NCBI GenBank assembly: GCA_030998225.1
Contig: JAPYXD010000704.1
Coordinates: 9,858,001 to 9,922,000 of the forward strand
From: Diplolepis rosae
Taxonomy: Eukaryota; Arthropoda; Insecta; Hymenoptera; Diplolepididae
Direction: 5' to 3'
DNA length: 64,000 bases
Part shown: positions 33,389 to 45,811 of the stretch, piece after piece
How the letters are laid out: every line of letters starts with the position of its first letter
Position numbering within the stretch: position 1 is the stretch's first letter
The notes under the pieces: generated by a model
Databases searched by the model: none
The model's input: only the letters and a program-made list of their open reading frames with translations
What the model was told of the DNA's origin: nothing
Made by a program: the position numbers and the translations under genes

Positions 33389-34010
33389 TAGTAATTTAAG
33401 CTTCCTGTGCTTATTTGAATTTTTTATAATCATTTTTCAACTCCGTATGTGGTGACGTGTCGAACTTCTGCCCAATCTCTTAACCCTACATTATTTAAAA
33501 TTGTGTAGGTACTTTATATTTTGAATTCAATGGTTTGGAGAGGGGGGGGGGGGGGGGACTCATGAATGTATCCCGGGTCTTATTTTTGAATATGAGTCGA
33601 ATTTTTAGTGAGTTTATTTATTTTTAAGCAATCTTGCCGCTCCCTTATTATTTTTGATATATTTTTGTTGTTTGATAAAAAATATTACAACAATTAGTAG
33701 TCAATTTTGAAATTGTTACTTTTACGAATGAGTTTCTCATATAACGTTATCTTATCCTATGACATATGTATGGTTTTCATAACTGTTTTGCAACACTCCT
33801 AAATCATGCTAACAATATTCGAACGTGCCATGCATGCTTTATGTCACACGTGAATGCATATATTGTTCTCCTCAATTTTGTCTTGAAGTACTAATTCAAT
33901 TTCTCTAAGCCGTGGAACGCATTCTCTATATTAAAACCTTATTCATAATCCTTTGAGATTTTCGAAGAAGTTTTTCACTTTAAAAATCGTGATGGAAGTA
34001 AATATATTTT
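33389..34010. other. AT-rich stretch with a G17 tract
   Basis: A run of about 17 G starts at 33541. Otherwise no gene or repeat is recognised. Confidence 0.4.
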
Positions 34011-34018
34011 TAGTTTAA

Positions 34019-34888
34019 GGCCATATCACGGACGTGATTTTATCCAATACTTTTCGCCCTCCTCATTCTTAAGGTAGTACGATCACGAAAATTAGACCTT
34101 AGGCAAAAATAGATAATCTTGCTTTCAAGAATAGTAATATTATTATTGAAGGGCTAATTTGAAAGAGAAAAGATTATTTTTTATAAAAAAAACTTGAAAC
34201 ACAAAAAAATAATGTTATTAATAAATTTTATTTTTGCCCAAACTTATTTTCTTATCGCTTCGAGTCAAATTTTTAAAAATGATGCGATTCTAATAAATCA
34301 CGGTTCATTTTTTCAGGAAAAAGATTCTCTACAATTTGACCGTTTCCTATTTTTAAAATTAAATTAATTATTATCAAATACGGCATTTGTTTATAAAAAT
34401 TTTGTTTTGAAACATTTTTTTTTATAATTTCAGCCATTAAAGAATTCATTTTCAAAAATCGGAAACTGTCAAGTTGTAGAGAATCTTTTTCCTAAAAAAA
34501 TGAACCGTGATTTATTAGAATCGCATCATTTTTAAAAATTTGACTCGAAGCGATAAGAAAATAAGTTTGGGCAAAAATAAAATTTATTAATAACATTATT
34601 TTTTTGTGTTTCAAGTTTTTTTCATAAAAATTAATCTTTTCTCTTTCAAGTTAGCCCTTCAATAATAATATTGCTATTCTTGAAAGCAAAATTATCTATT
34701 TTTGCCTGAGGTCTAATTTTCGTGATCGTACTACCTTAAGTTAATAACTCAAATGGATTTTTCATAGCAGATGAACGCCTAAGAAAGATCAAGATATGTT
34801 TATCTGCTATGGAAAATCCATTTGAGTTATTAATTTAAGAATGAGAAGGGCAAAAATAATTATCTGAAGTCACGTCTAGGAAATGGCC
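34019..34888. mobile_element. TTAA-type MITE, family K1 copy 2, interrupted by a K2 copy
   Basis: TTAA flanks both ends (34015-34018 and 34889-34892). Termini are GGCCATATCACGGACGTGAT and its inverse with GGAAATGGCC. The ~203-bp element matches 3170-3375, including the inner palindrome around ATGGATTTT/TATGGAAAATCCAT. It is split by the K2 copy at 34073-34735, which used a TTAA in its left arm. Confidence 0.8.
34073..34735. mobile_element. TTAA-type fold-back MITE, family K2 copy 3, nested
   Basis: TTAA flanks both ends (34069-34072 and 34736-34739). Termini GGTAGTACGATCACGAAAAT and the exact inverse are preserved. The 663-bp body is almost fully palindromic, longer than copy 2 because both arms are more complete. 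The minus-strand frame at 34273-34455 is part of the palindrome. Confidence 0.85.
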
Positions 34889-34892
34889 TTAA

Positions 34893-37800
34893 TAACTTAC
34901 TTACTAGTGACTCAAATTTTTAGACTAGTAAAATCGATTTTGATGAACTTGACATAAATTTTAGTGTAAATAAAAGATACTCATAACTATATTCCAATTT
35001 TCAGAAAAATGTGGCATATTGAATATTCTTGGTAACAAAAATATGAAACTTAAGGAGATTCGCCACCTATAATTGGTATATTTGTGATTTTTTTCACAAT
35101 TTTAAAAATTTTATTTTTTTATTCTCTATACTTTTCTGAGTATGTGTGTAAATTTTAAGGGCAATCTGATAATATTTCTGCATTATTTGGAAAGTATATA
35201 ACAGGTATCCCTTTTAAAAACACAATACATATATGATTTAGTAACACAATAGTAAGTATTAAGGCTTCACTACAAGACTTTACTTTAAACTCCGTTTTCC
35301 GCAAGTTGTGATTTTCCGTGTTTATTGCAACATATGTTTGAATAAAATCGAAAGTATTAGACACAGGCCTTTTAAATTTTTACCAGTTATTATTTGTTAT
35401 ATTATCAATATTTTAGGGCATGGAAAGCACTCTAGCTAAAAAAACAACTACAACATTTTTTTATTTTATAATTTGGGATATTTTTCTTCATTCTTTATTT
35501 TATTTTTAACTTTTTTCAGCCATTTTACCGTATTTTTAATATCCAAAAAGTTACTACACATTGTAAGGAACAAAATTGAAAAAGAATTATAACAATTGGT
35601 TAAAAAACAAAAAAGTTATTCAAAGTAAAAAAAATGCCCAAAAAACTTAAAATGTTTAGTTCAAAAATACATAAAAGTTCTAGAATCTTTAAAAAAAACC
35701 CAAAAACTTACTAAATAAAAGTACAAAACAGAAAAAAAATTCTATGGAAAATCTAAACTCAAAAAATAAAAATATTAAGAGGCCATTCTGGTAAAATTAA
35801 CATTTTTTAAAAATATTTTTATTTCGTAGGACAAAAAATATTTTGATTCCAAAATTTTTACATTTTAGGGTAAACATCTTAAATTGATAGAAAAACTTTT
35901 CTTTTGCCTTTTTTGATAGTCAGAATAGCGGCGAATTTGAAACTTTTTCACGATTTTTGCAACTTTAATTGTTTATAACTTTGTTAAGTAATAACTTATC
36001 GGCCTGAGTAGGGGCCATAGCAACATATCTGAAGAGTAACCTGTCAAAATTTCAATTCAATCGATGGATTAGTTTTGAAAAATCTCAATATGACATATAT
36101 TTCCATAAATTGCAGTCAGTTTTACTATGTTCTTCTATGTACAGAATCTAACAGGATGGTAGATATCAAGGAACATTACTATACATCAAATGTTGAGAAC
36201 GCAGGTCTCTCAATATACAACATAGAAAAAATTTATTATTAAATATTATAAAGATGCTTATCCCTATTGCTGTACTGCTACATTGTACTGGTTACCATTT
36301 TTATTATTCACAGTAAAATGGATAGTGAGCCGTGCGTAAATATTGTACAGATTGATCTCGTATACTATTTTATTATTCAAATGCCGATAAGCATCTTGAT
36401 AGTATCTCGTGACATATTGTTCTTTTCGTAAAACAGCAGTATATTTATTAATTCATGCTGGTATATGCAGTTCAAATTTTATTTTTATCCCTTTTGCATA
36501 GAAATCTGATATTTTATAATATATAATAGATATTATTTATTATAATGTAGCAAAAATTTTTTTTTCTTAAATGACCAGTACTAGCATAACCTCGGGTTTA
36601 TGTTTTCGAACTATCTAAGTAAATGGGTGTAAAGATAAATTTCGGATATTTCTGATAATTCGAAGGTGAGAAAAATAAATCAATATATATACTTATATTT
36701 GAATAAATTTTTATTTTTTGTAACTATATTTTTTAAATAGCGAAAGTAAAGAGTAATTACTTCTACAAATGAAAAATAAATTGGTCAAATCATCAGCAGT
36801 TTATTTATTTAATAAGTTTCATGAATGTTTGTAAATAAAAAGTATAATTAGAGCTTATTTTTATTTTATGTAATATTAGTGGTTCTAAAAGCACATACAC
36901 TTGTCAATTTATCATGTATTGGTTTCCAGGGATTTTCTTTTAGATTTCTTTTTAGCAGTGCAGCAACTCCCAGAGGGTTTTCACGTGTAATTAAGATCAG
37001 TTGATACAGACTGCAACTTTCTATTCTCACAGAAAAACTGTGAAAATAAACAGGAATTGTACGAAAAAGTTTTAAAAAATCTTCGATAAATAAAATAAAC
37101 TTTTTCATCGTTATTCTGAAAAAATTTCAATACTATTTACATACACATTAAATACTTAATGTTCACCATGGAGTCTAAAATATTCCAAGAAATATTCAAC
37201 GTTAATTTACTTAAAAATGCAATACGGAAAATTGCAAATCCAAAAATTATTATTGTGATCTAATGAAACAAATCAAAATTAAAAATCTACTAAAATTACT
37301 CACTTTAATCCTCAAAATAAATACATTTTATCACCTTTAATTTTGAACACAAAATATAAAAAATTGTAATGATTATGATTTATTTAGTGAGAAATATTTT
37401 TTACATTTCTTTGAATAACGAATTTTTTTTTTATATTCAAAATAAAATTTCCTTGAGAAAAAAATAATTTTGGTCATTGAAAAGAATGTCTTCTGCTATA
37501 TCTAAATTCAAATGATAAGAAAATCAATATCTAGATTGAGTCTCTTTAAATCTAAGCCAGTGGAAAATTTAGACTAACACTGTAAAAATATCCTAATTTT
37601 CCAATACATAGGTGATGAAATTTTTCAATAATAAATTGAATAAATAATCTTCTATCGAATTACTTCAATAATTTACAAGAAATATTCGAATCCCTATTGG
37701 ATTTTTTTTTCAGTATTGAATTTTTTCAAGTGTAGTCTTAGAAATTTTCAAAGTCAGACACGTAATATTCGGCACGTCATTGAATATTTCCTATATGATT

Positions 37801-40800
37801 TATATAAAAATTTTTAAATTTATATACAAATTTCAAAACATATATTGGTTAATTGCTTCCAATACTTTATTGGAAGTTTAAAAAAAAAAAATTTGTAGAG
37901 TGTAGGACCAGTTAATCTACTTTCTGATAAGTTTCAAATAAATTAATCTAATAAGATTTAACATCGGATTAATTTATCTGGAACTTATCAGAAAGTTGGA
38001 TCAATCAGGCCTTAGAGAATTACACATTTTATAAAGTACTTAGTATCTTTATAACAAAATACATTACAAATTTTCCCATAAACATAGTTAAACTTAAAAA
38101 ATATATCTGTTAAAATTTTGAAAGCAAGAAATAAAAATAAATTATAAGTGCACATAAAGTAATTATGTATGAATAGTTACTTGTAGAAGGAATGACTAAC
38201 ATAAACGTCTTTCAATATTGACACAGTTGTTGAATTATAACACGTTTTCAGGAAACGACACGATTGAGTGAATTTTCTGAACGAATCAGCTAAAAAAAAT
38301 ATTTTCAGGCGTAATGTGAATAACATGGGCAGAAAGAAAGTGACTGGGGTGACAGAATGAACAAAAATAGCAAGCGGAAGTAAAAATATTATGATTCTAT
38401 TAAAGACTGAATCCATTTAATTTTACATTTCAATATTCTATAACTTTTACTCTGTTGAAAAATACAAAGACTTTTGAATGAGGACGTTTAATCAAAACCT
38501 TTTAAAAAGTAAACATTTTTGAATATAATTCAAAATAGGTAAAGGTAAAATTTCAAAAACATGCTATGTTTGGAGTTTTACAAATATTTACAAATAAAGG
38601 ATAACTGTAAATTTCTCAGAAAAATTGAAAATTCTGAAAAGGTTTTGAAGTCATTAACATTGAATTGTACTCTATTGTTCAAATAAAAATTTGAATCCCG
38701 AAATTGCTATTTTTATAATTTGCACATGTATGAATCTAATAACTTATTCAAATAACTCGTCTTACTTTAAATTAGTTTAGGGGTGGAATATCGTTTTTTT
38801 GTCAAACTATTTGGGACGACTGACTAAATAACTTCTCTTTCGACTACATTTTCATTAATGTTTTTTGCTAATAAATATTGAAGATCTCTGAAATTAATAA
38901 AAATCTGATATAGATATCGGATTTTTTAGGAAATTATAAAAACATGAGGGACGGTGATGTTACGTTCTTTCTTTTCTGGTCACGGTTACTTCTAAAGCAT
39001 TTAATACAGCAAATCACGAATAGAATAAAATTGAGGTTTCGGATTGAAAATTCCTCTTCCGGGAATCACGTTAAACAACCGTTCAATTCAATACCATAAT
39101 TGGCAATTTACCCAAACTCTATGTGAATTTTGGTTTCATAATAAAAACAAAACAAAATACTATTTTTTACGATTTTATTCCATCTACATAAAAAAGGCAT
39201 GTAAACAAATTTTTTTCAACTGTAACAATAAAGCATTAACGTAATTAGAAATTTCTGTCTTTAAAACACTTTCAGCTTAAAAAATACAAACTTTAATTTG
39301 AATTTTAATACACATGTGTATATATTTTAATAATGTTTGTTAATTTTAATATATTTTGATTGAGAAGTTATTAAATTTAATATGAAAGTATATTAATTTT
39401 TCATAATATACAAATATATTAATTTGAATTTACCGCTTGTTTATTAAAGTCTATTAAAATTTATAAGATTTTTGACAGTTTATTAGCAACGTATTAAAAA
39501 TATTTTGATAGATGTTGTGAGAATAAAAAAGGATTTCATACTTGAAAAGTCGATTTAAAAAATCATAAAAATTGATAATATAAAAAAAATACAAAACATC
39601 ATTAAAAAATAGAATAAAATTATTTTCAAAATTTCTTTCATAAATAAAATTTCACAAATTTGAAGTTTTATAACTTTTTTGTTCTGAGCTTTAATTTTTG
39701 CTGTATTCAAGAAAAAATTATTACACTTTGCTCTTTACATTACTGACATTCTACGTAAATCTAATTTTGAAATGAGTCAAGAAAAGTTTAAAAATAATCA
39801 TTATTTCAGAAGTTATTCAAAATTTAAAAAAGCTTTGAATTTTTCTTTTTTTTGCAATATTAATATTTTTTTTTAGTAGTGCTTTGCAGGCGCGTCACAT
39901 TATGACATTTTTAATAATGTTTTGTATTTCATTAAATCTCAAAAAAATTAATGATGAACTTATTACTGTTAGGTCATATATCTGTATCGGATTTCTAACT
40001 GCAAATTTTAGTTTTAATTAGAATGTGACACAATTATTATAGAATACAGAATTTTCATTAGCAGAAAAAGTCATTTCTCCAAATCAAACTCTGTAAAATA
40101 TAATTATTAATTGCAGAATTTAGTTTTTAAGGCTATGAATCAACCGTGCCACGCGAATGAATTCCTGTAAAAGTTTCTATAAAATAACTTATTCAATTTA
40201 TAAAATATCTTTCTCGAAATGTATAGAATTCAACAGAAGATAGTAAAGAACGTCTGTCGACTTGGTTTTGGTCAAGGTTTTACAAAACATTCTACAGTTA
40301 ATTGCAATTATCAACAACTCTTCCAGTTTTATTCTCTCCGTAAAAATGTTTTTCAGAATTTTTTCTAAAAAGAAATGACATTTATCTTTTATTGTTGTTT
40401 ATTATGCTTTTCGGATTTTCAAAAATAAAATTTATAAATTGAAGAATGGATATCGTATGTCTATGAAAACAATCTCGATAGTTTGTCTGGCCATTACAGT
40501 CTGTTTCTACTAGAAATAAACTTAAAATATAAGTTGAAAGGTCAAACTTTTCTTGATATGTAAATTTTATTCTTAGATTACTACAGGACATATTTACTTT
40601 GGATTTTTATAAATTATATTGCGAAAATTGGGATGAACACAAATATATCTCTAAACTTCGTTCTTTCATTTCATGCTTAACCAAATTTTAATTATCACAA
40701 GGCATAAATTTATTTTACTTTCAATTTTTAATATTTCGTTCGTTAATATTATCTGTGTTATAAGGACAAGATTTTTTTACCGATTCTGCTTTTCTAAAAA

Positions 40801-41240
40801 TTTTTTGAGTGAAAATTCACTTGGAAAAATTTAGAGAGTGATTTCATAGTTTCTTAACGTATTGTTCTCCAAGTAGAGAAATAATGCATGGACAGACACA
40901 TTAGGATGATCAAAAGATAAATTTCTTTTAAGTCTACAGTCGCTGTACCGGAAATATAAATTTTTTATGCCACGCATCTAATTTACTTTAACATTTGTAT
41001 ATTTTGTGCATTTAAATAGAAAGTCTCACTAAGACATGATTTTTTTACTTAATCTAACTCAATAATTCTTACATATATTCCAAATCAAGTAGAAAATGTA
41101 TGTCGTGACAAGACATTTCAGGATAATAAAAAAAGTACTTTTCTTGTTTCTTCAGTCGCTTTATCAAAACTAGAAGTTTACCTTGACTAGAAAAATACCC
41201 TTAAACGTAGGTATCTTTATAGTTAATTTGATTTTCTAAT
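34893..41240. other. Long AT-rich region with few recognised features
   Basis: The region has many homopolymer A/T tracts. A TTAAGGAGATTCGCCACC sequence at 35053 looks like the left end of another TTAA-type element without a visible partner. The minus-strand frame 36866-37108 (80 codons, ending PIHDKLTSVCAFRTTNIT) has more balanced composition than its neighbours but no recognised domain. Frames at 35155-35364, 38177-38416 and 40382-40591 look like chance. It could be intron or intergenic DNA. Confidence 0.4.
37905..38008. repeat. Short hairpin repeat
   Basis: CTTTCTGATAAGTTTCAAAT at about 37920 pairs with ATCTGGAACTTATCAGAAAG near 37975 around a ~35-bp loop. It is a small inverted repeat, possibly a very short MITE. 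Confidence 0.45.
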
Positions 41241-41246
41241 AAAAAT

Positions 41247-41440
41247 TACACCGAAAGTTAGTCTTGTCGGTGTTATTTTACGCGTGGAAAGTTGATCTTC
41301 CCACACTCGAGTGGTAAAATTTTAACTGTACGGAAAATTAAAACAAACTTAAAATTTTACCGCACTAGTGCAGGAAAATCATCTTTCCGCATGAAAAACG
41401 ACACCGACTCGGCTAACTTTCGTTATACAGCGAAAAAAAA
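41247..41440. mobile_element. MITE of the CGGAAAGTTGA family
   Basis: CCGAAAGTTAGTCTTGTCGG, then GGAAAGTTGATCTTCC and GTGGTAAAATTTTAA, recurs inverted as TTAAAATTTTACCGCACTAG, ATCATCTTTCCGCATG and GGCTAACTTTCG. The 190-bp element is a near palindrome. Related pieces are at 2690-2790 and 44355-44400. Confidence 0.6.
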
Positions 41441-42376
41441 CGTGCGGAAACGCGTATTTCCTTTTGAAACTTTTACTGAATATTCAACATACAATTACGA
41501 TTTTCAAGAGATTGAAAATATAAAAAATTTATGTTTTTATAAAATTCATAAAGTTGGCAATTTTCAGAAAAGTTTGGAAAAATATCTTGTATATGCTGCT
41601 TAAACCTGATCATTTCTTGAATATACACAATTTTTACTGAAGTTTTTTATAGTATGATATTGTGATTTTATTACAACTTGAATTTGGTATAAATTTGGAT
41701 TGAGGGCTTGTAGTGACATCTATTCTGTTTTAATTGCAAACGTGAACATGAATCTAAAAATCTTTTATCGAGAACAAAAAAATAACAGCCTGTTGACAAT
41801 TTTAACAGCACCACCGTAATTCACAATTGTTTTTTTTTTTTTTTTTTGACATGCATTTTTTTACTTTTCCACAGTTGAATCCATATTATTGAAAATGTTA
41901 ACTAAAACTAACCATCGTTAATTATTATAATTACATATTTGTGAATCACAGTCGGGAATCCGCCAATTTAAATAGTAAAATCATTGAACTTAGTGACGAA
42001 ATTCGGTTTAAATATACTGTTATAAATTTCTATCGTGAATTTAGCATAAAAGTATAGAAATCATAGCCGCATATATACATCATCTAAATTTAATATACTA
42101 ATATATAGTACAAATTTTTTTACTTAAACCAGAAATCCATCATTTTCTTGAAAAATGGCAATGGACGTTTCAATGCCATTAAATGCAAAACATTCTGTTT
42201 TTGACTGGAATGCCATTTAATGTGCTTTATTGTATGAAACTTGCCTAATTTCAGTATTTTTGAATACGCATAGAAAAAAATAGTTAATGCCTTTTAATGC
42301 TGTTTGTCGACCTTCCAAAACTTGAATGCTATTTAATACCTTCCACTAAGTAAGGTTTGATCGGAGTTAATGCCAT
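41441..42376. other. AT-rich stretch with T20 tract and ATGCCATTTAATG repeats
   Basis: A run of about 18 T ends at 41847. From 42150 to 42380, and again at 43042-43055, four to six imperfect copies of ATGCCATTTAATG/CATTAAATGG occur. The series is interrupted by the element at 42381. No gene is recognised. Confidence 0.45.
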
Positions 42377-42380
42377 TTAA

Positions 42381-43041
42381 GGGGACCTTATGGTTTAGAG
42401 ATCCAAAAGAAGGTAGTTTTTGTCGATTTTTTTTGAGGGAAGATAAATAAAAAACAAGGTAATGGTCATTTGTATATATTTTATGAAATGTCTGAACTCG
42501 AAAAAAAAAAATTTTTTTAATGGAAATTTTACAAAATGGCAACGTTATGTGGGGTTTAATGAAATAGGTCGCCACGGGACATTCCAATTGACGGGCGTGA
42601 TAGCGTCCGAAGTTTTCATCTGAAACAGTAAAATGAAATAGTTTCTTAATCAGCAGGACTTTCTACTGTCGATGAACCTAAAAAAACTTGAAATGAAAGG
42701 AAAATTTACCAAATTTGTCATGTTTTAAAGTTGAAAGTCCAATTTTTAAAAAACTTGTGTTGTTTTTCATGCCTTTATTACAATAAAAAAATTATTTTTT
42801 TAATAATTTCTGACGTTCATATGGAATATTTTTAAATATTCTACAAAAAACAATTTAGTTCTGGTTAATAGGTTAAATAGTTTTTTCTCAATTCCGCCCG
42901 CCAACTTCAAAAACATGGTTTACAGCGAAAAAATGTTACTGAGCTACACCTGGTCCATACATCTATCCCTCAGCCTCTTTAAAAAATTGATAGGAAGGAA
43001 AAAAAATCAATTTTTTTTACCGTCTCAACGATAAGGTCCCT
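42381..43041. mobile_element. TTAA-type element with GGGACCTTAT termini
   Basis: TTAA flanks both ends (42377-42380 and 43042-43045). The left end GGGGACCTTATGGTTTAGAG pairs only in its outer ~15 bp with the right end read in reverse, AGGGACCTTATCGTTGAGAC. The 661-bp body is not palindromic. It contains CAAAATGGCAACGTTATGTG and CGCCACGGGACATTCCAATT. The minus-strand frame 42333-42587 crosses the boundary and is not a gene. It is a third TTAA family. Confidence 0.65.
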
Positions 43042-43224
43042 TTAATGCTTTTTTCAGCAGAATACAATATAATACTTTCTGCATATGATATGATATCAAA
43101 CACTTGAATTATAGTCGTCATTTATAGGATCAAAGATCAAATATTAGTGCACATGACATTTTGGTGTATTTTTTTCGTTTTGTTAAAAATCACGCTGCAG
43201 ACGTAGACATAACCTTGCTTGACT

Positions 43225-43400
43225 TACCCTCCCTACGAAAATTTTTCATAAGGAATTAATTATAGCCCTATAATGATTTTTCTGTAATTATTTTCAAATA
43301 ATTTTTTTGTGATTGTAGAAAAATCATTATAAGAATCTCATTATAGGTCAATCATTACAAAAAGAATAATATTCCATTACGTTAGATAACAGAGTGGAAA
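43225..43400. repeat. CCCTACGAAAATTTTTCATA repeat; inverted partner at 48235-48356
   Basis: The terminus CCCTACGAAAATTTTTCATA and following ATTATAG..C.TATAATGAT match the inverse of 48235-48356 (TATAAAAAATTTTCGTAAGG). Either the two are solo MITE copies, or they are the two ends of one element that received the whole mariner/Tc1 nest between them. Confidence 0.4.
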
Positions 43401-44350
43401 AAAAAAATGAATTAAAACTGTTTACGTGATGAATAAAAATTGCGTGGATTCAAGGTTTTACTAATATACGATTTACATTCATCAATCAGTTCTCATTAAT
43501 TGAAAACTTCAGAATGACATTTAAATGAAAACCATTAATTTGAAGTCAGTACCTAAAACAATAAAAAAGTCAGTATTCGATAAGTGTTAGTATAATACCG
43601 ATACAATGTTTCTAAAACGATTTTTGATCAAATTTTTTCTTGAGAACAGAAAACTTGAAGAATTCACGATAACTTTAAAACACTCAGACAAAGCCATGCA
43701 TTGTTACGAAAGACGGAAAAATAATTTTCATCAGTGCCATTTATACGACAGCGAATCAAAATGTGTCAAAAAGAAAATATTTCATTTGAAGGATATTCAT
43801 TTAAGCATCTTGGCATATTCCATGCCATAAAAATTTTTTTTCGTCTTGGACTTCAAAAAAATGATTAACTTTTAGTACCTAAAGAATATTTCGAATGTGA
43901 ATGTATTTATTTATACGAAATTTAAAAATAAATGTGAGGCTATAAGTTTATTACACCATTAAAGTTTGCATTTTCACAATAAATATTTGTCACGTGTTTA
44001 AAATATTACATTTTTATTTTCATCAATGCAACTTCTATATTCTATATTTTGCAATTTCATAATTTAATCGTGAGTTTGTTCTAAATTATTGAACATGAAT
44101 TTGAGAATAAATTATTGGAATTGGAATTATACATTTCTGAAGTTTTATTTATTTAAAAATAGTTGTTCATATGATCATATATATATATTATATGATTATA
44201 CGAATAACTTTTTTCGGGTTGAAACACGTCACTCAGTAAATTCGTATGATTGCTTATAGATGGTGCCACTATTGACAAATCTATATGATGTTTAGGAAGT
44301 ACCATCCTTCAAATGATACGCATCAAAATTCCATGACAATCTGACTTTTA
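43401..44350. other. AT-rich stretch, nothing recognised
   Basis: The plus-strand frame 43606-43830 (74 codons, Lys/His-rich) shows no recognised domain. A short AT palindrome lies at 44165-44200. Confidence 0.35.
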
Positions 44351-44429
44351 ATTCACAACTGCACTAGAGCGGAAAAATCAGCTTTCCGCACGTAAAACAA
44401 CAGAAGAAGAAAAGAAAAAAGATGAAGAA

Positions 44430-44760
44430 AAAAGTGCTCTTTCACCAAGACAATGCATTTTGCCACAAGTCCATGAAAACGATGATCAAACTGAATGAAA
44501 TAAGCTTCGCATTGCTTCCTCACCCACCACATTCTCCGGATCTGGCCCCCACCGACTACTGGCTCTTTGCTGACCTGAAAGGAATGCTCTAGGGAAAAAA
44601 AATTTGGCTCCAATGAAGAAGTGATTGCCAAATCTAAAGCGTATTTTGAGGCCAAAAATAAACTGTTCTACAAAAAAGGCATAGGAATGTTAGAGAAGCG
44701 TTGAAATAAATGTATCACTTTTGAAGGAGGCTGTGTTGATAAATAAAGTCGAATTTTGCC
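44430..44760 (+). pseudogene. mariner transposase 3' fragment
   Basis: The plus frame reads VLFHQDNAFCHKSMKTM, LPHPPHSPDLAPTDYWLF, then a stop at 44590. After a +1 shift it resumes with FGSNEEVIAKSKAYFEAKNK and KKGIGMLEKR. These are the second (HQDN) and third (SPDL) aspartate motifs and the C-terminus of a mariner transposase. The 5' half is absent; left of it lies a CGGAAAG-repeat fragment (44355-44400). It belongs to a different mariner subfamily from the copy at 44820. Confidence 0.85.
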
Positions 44761-45811
44761 TAAAAGTTCTTTTACTAGTCATCCTACGAACTTATTGAGT
44801 GATGTGTTTAATACAGGTATTGGGTTGTCCCAGTAGTAATTGCCGATTTCACATATAAATGTCTTTGATCATCTTTTTAATGGCTTCTTTTAATGTCATG
44901 ATTTTTTCCTTCTGCCATTTGTTAGTTGCCACTCTTAGCTTGCTTTACAAGCAAATTGCGCTTAATTTCATTTACAGTCTGTTCCACGAGAAAAGGTACG
45001 CGTTTTCTCAGGAAGTTTCAAAGATTTTTATTTCTTTCTTTTATGTCCTGACTGTTCGTTCGAAGGGCCACGGCGCAACCACCGATTCGTTTCAGTAAGG
45101 AGGATAAGATGATCGTTGCACTGTTCAAGCACAACCCAACTCTCCGGCTGTGTGAAGCCAAAGCTAAGCTAGCGGAGAATGGACTACACGTTAGTATAAA
45201 CACCATAAGGCGCAGATTAGCTGAGGCGAAAGTGCAGTAACATCCCACGAGGGAGAAACCCCTACTCTCAGAGGTTCAAATAGAAAAACGCTTGGCATGG
45301 GCTACGGAAAATGTTGATCCCGATTGGTCCAATGTACTTGTTTCGGACGAAGCGTCCTTTTAGGCATGGCTTCCCATAAAACGTTCCTGGTCAGCCGCTG
45401 GGGAGCGTTTCCTTCAGCGAACTGTTAAACACCCCATGAAGATCCATGTTTGGGGATGCTTCTCACAGCGCGGTTTTGGATGTTTAGAGCTTTTTACTGA
45501 GAACCTCAACGCTCAAAAAATGCTTCAAATCTACGAACATGGCCTTCTGATATCTGCAGAGAAGATGTTTGGAGCCAACAATAAGGATTGAATCCTTCAA
45601 GAGGACAACGACCCCAAACATAGCAGTCACCTCTGCACGTCCTGGAAAGCGAAAAATGGTATCACGATCTTGGACTGACTTTCACAATCTCCTGATGCGA
45701 ATCCAGTAGAAAATGTGTGGAGTGTCGTGAAGAGGAAACTTGCAGGAAAGCGTGCATTCACCCTGAAGCATCCCTCTCGACGAATTAAGGAGGTAAGGCG
45801 CCCGCTACCTA

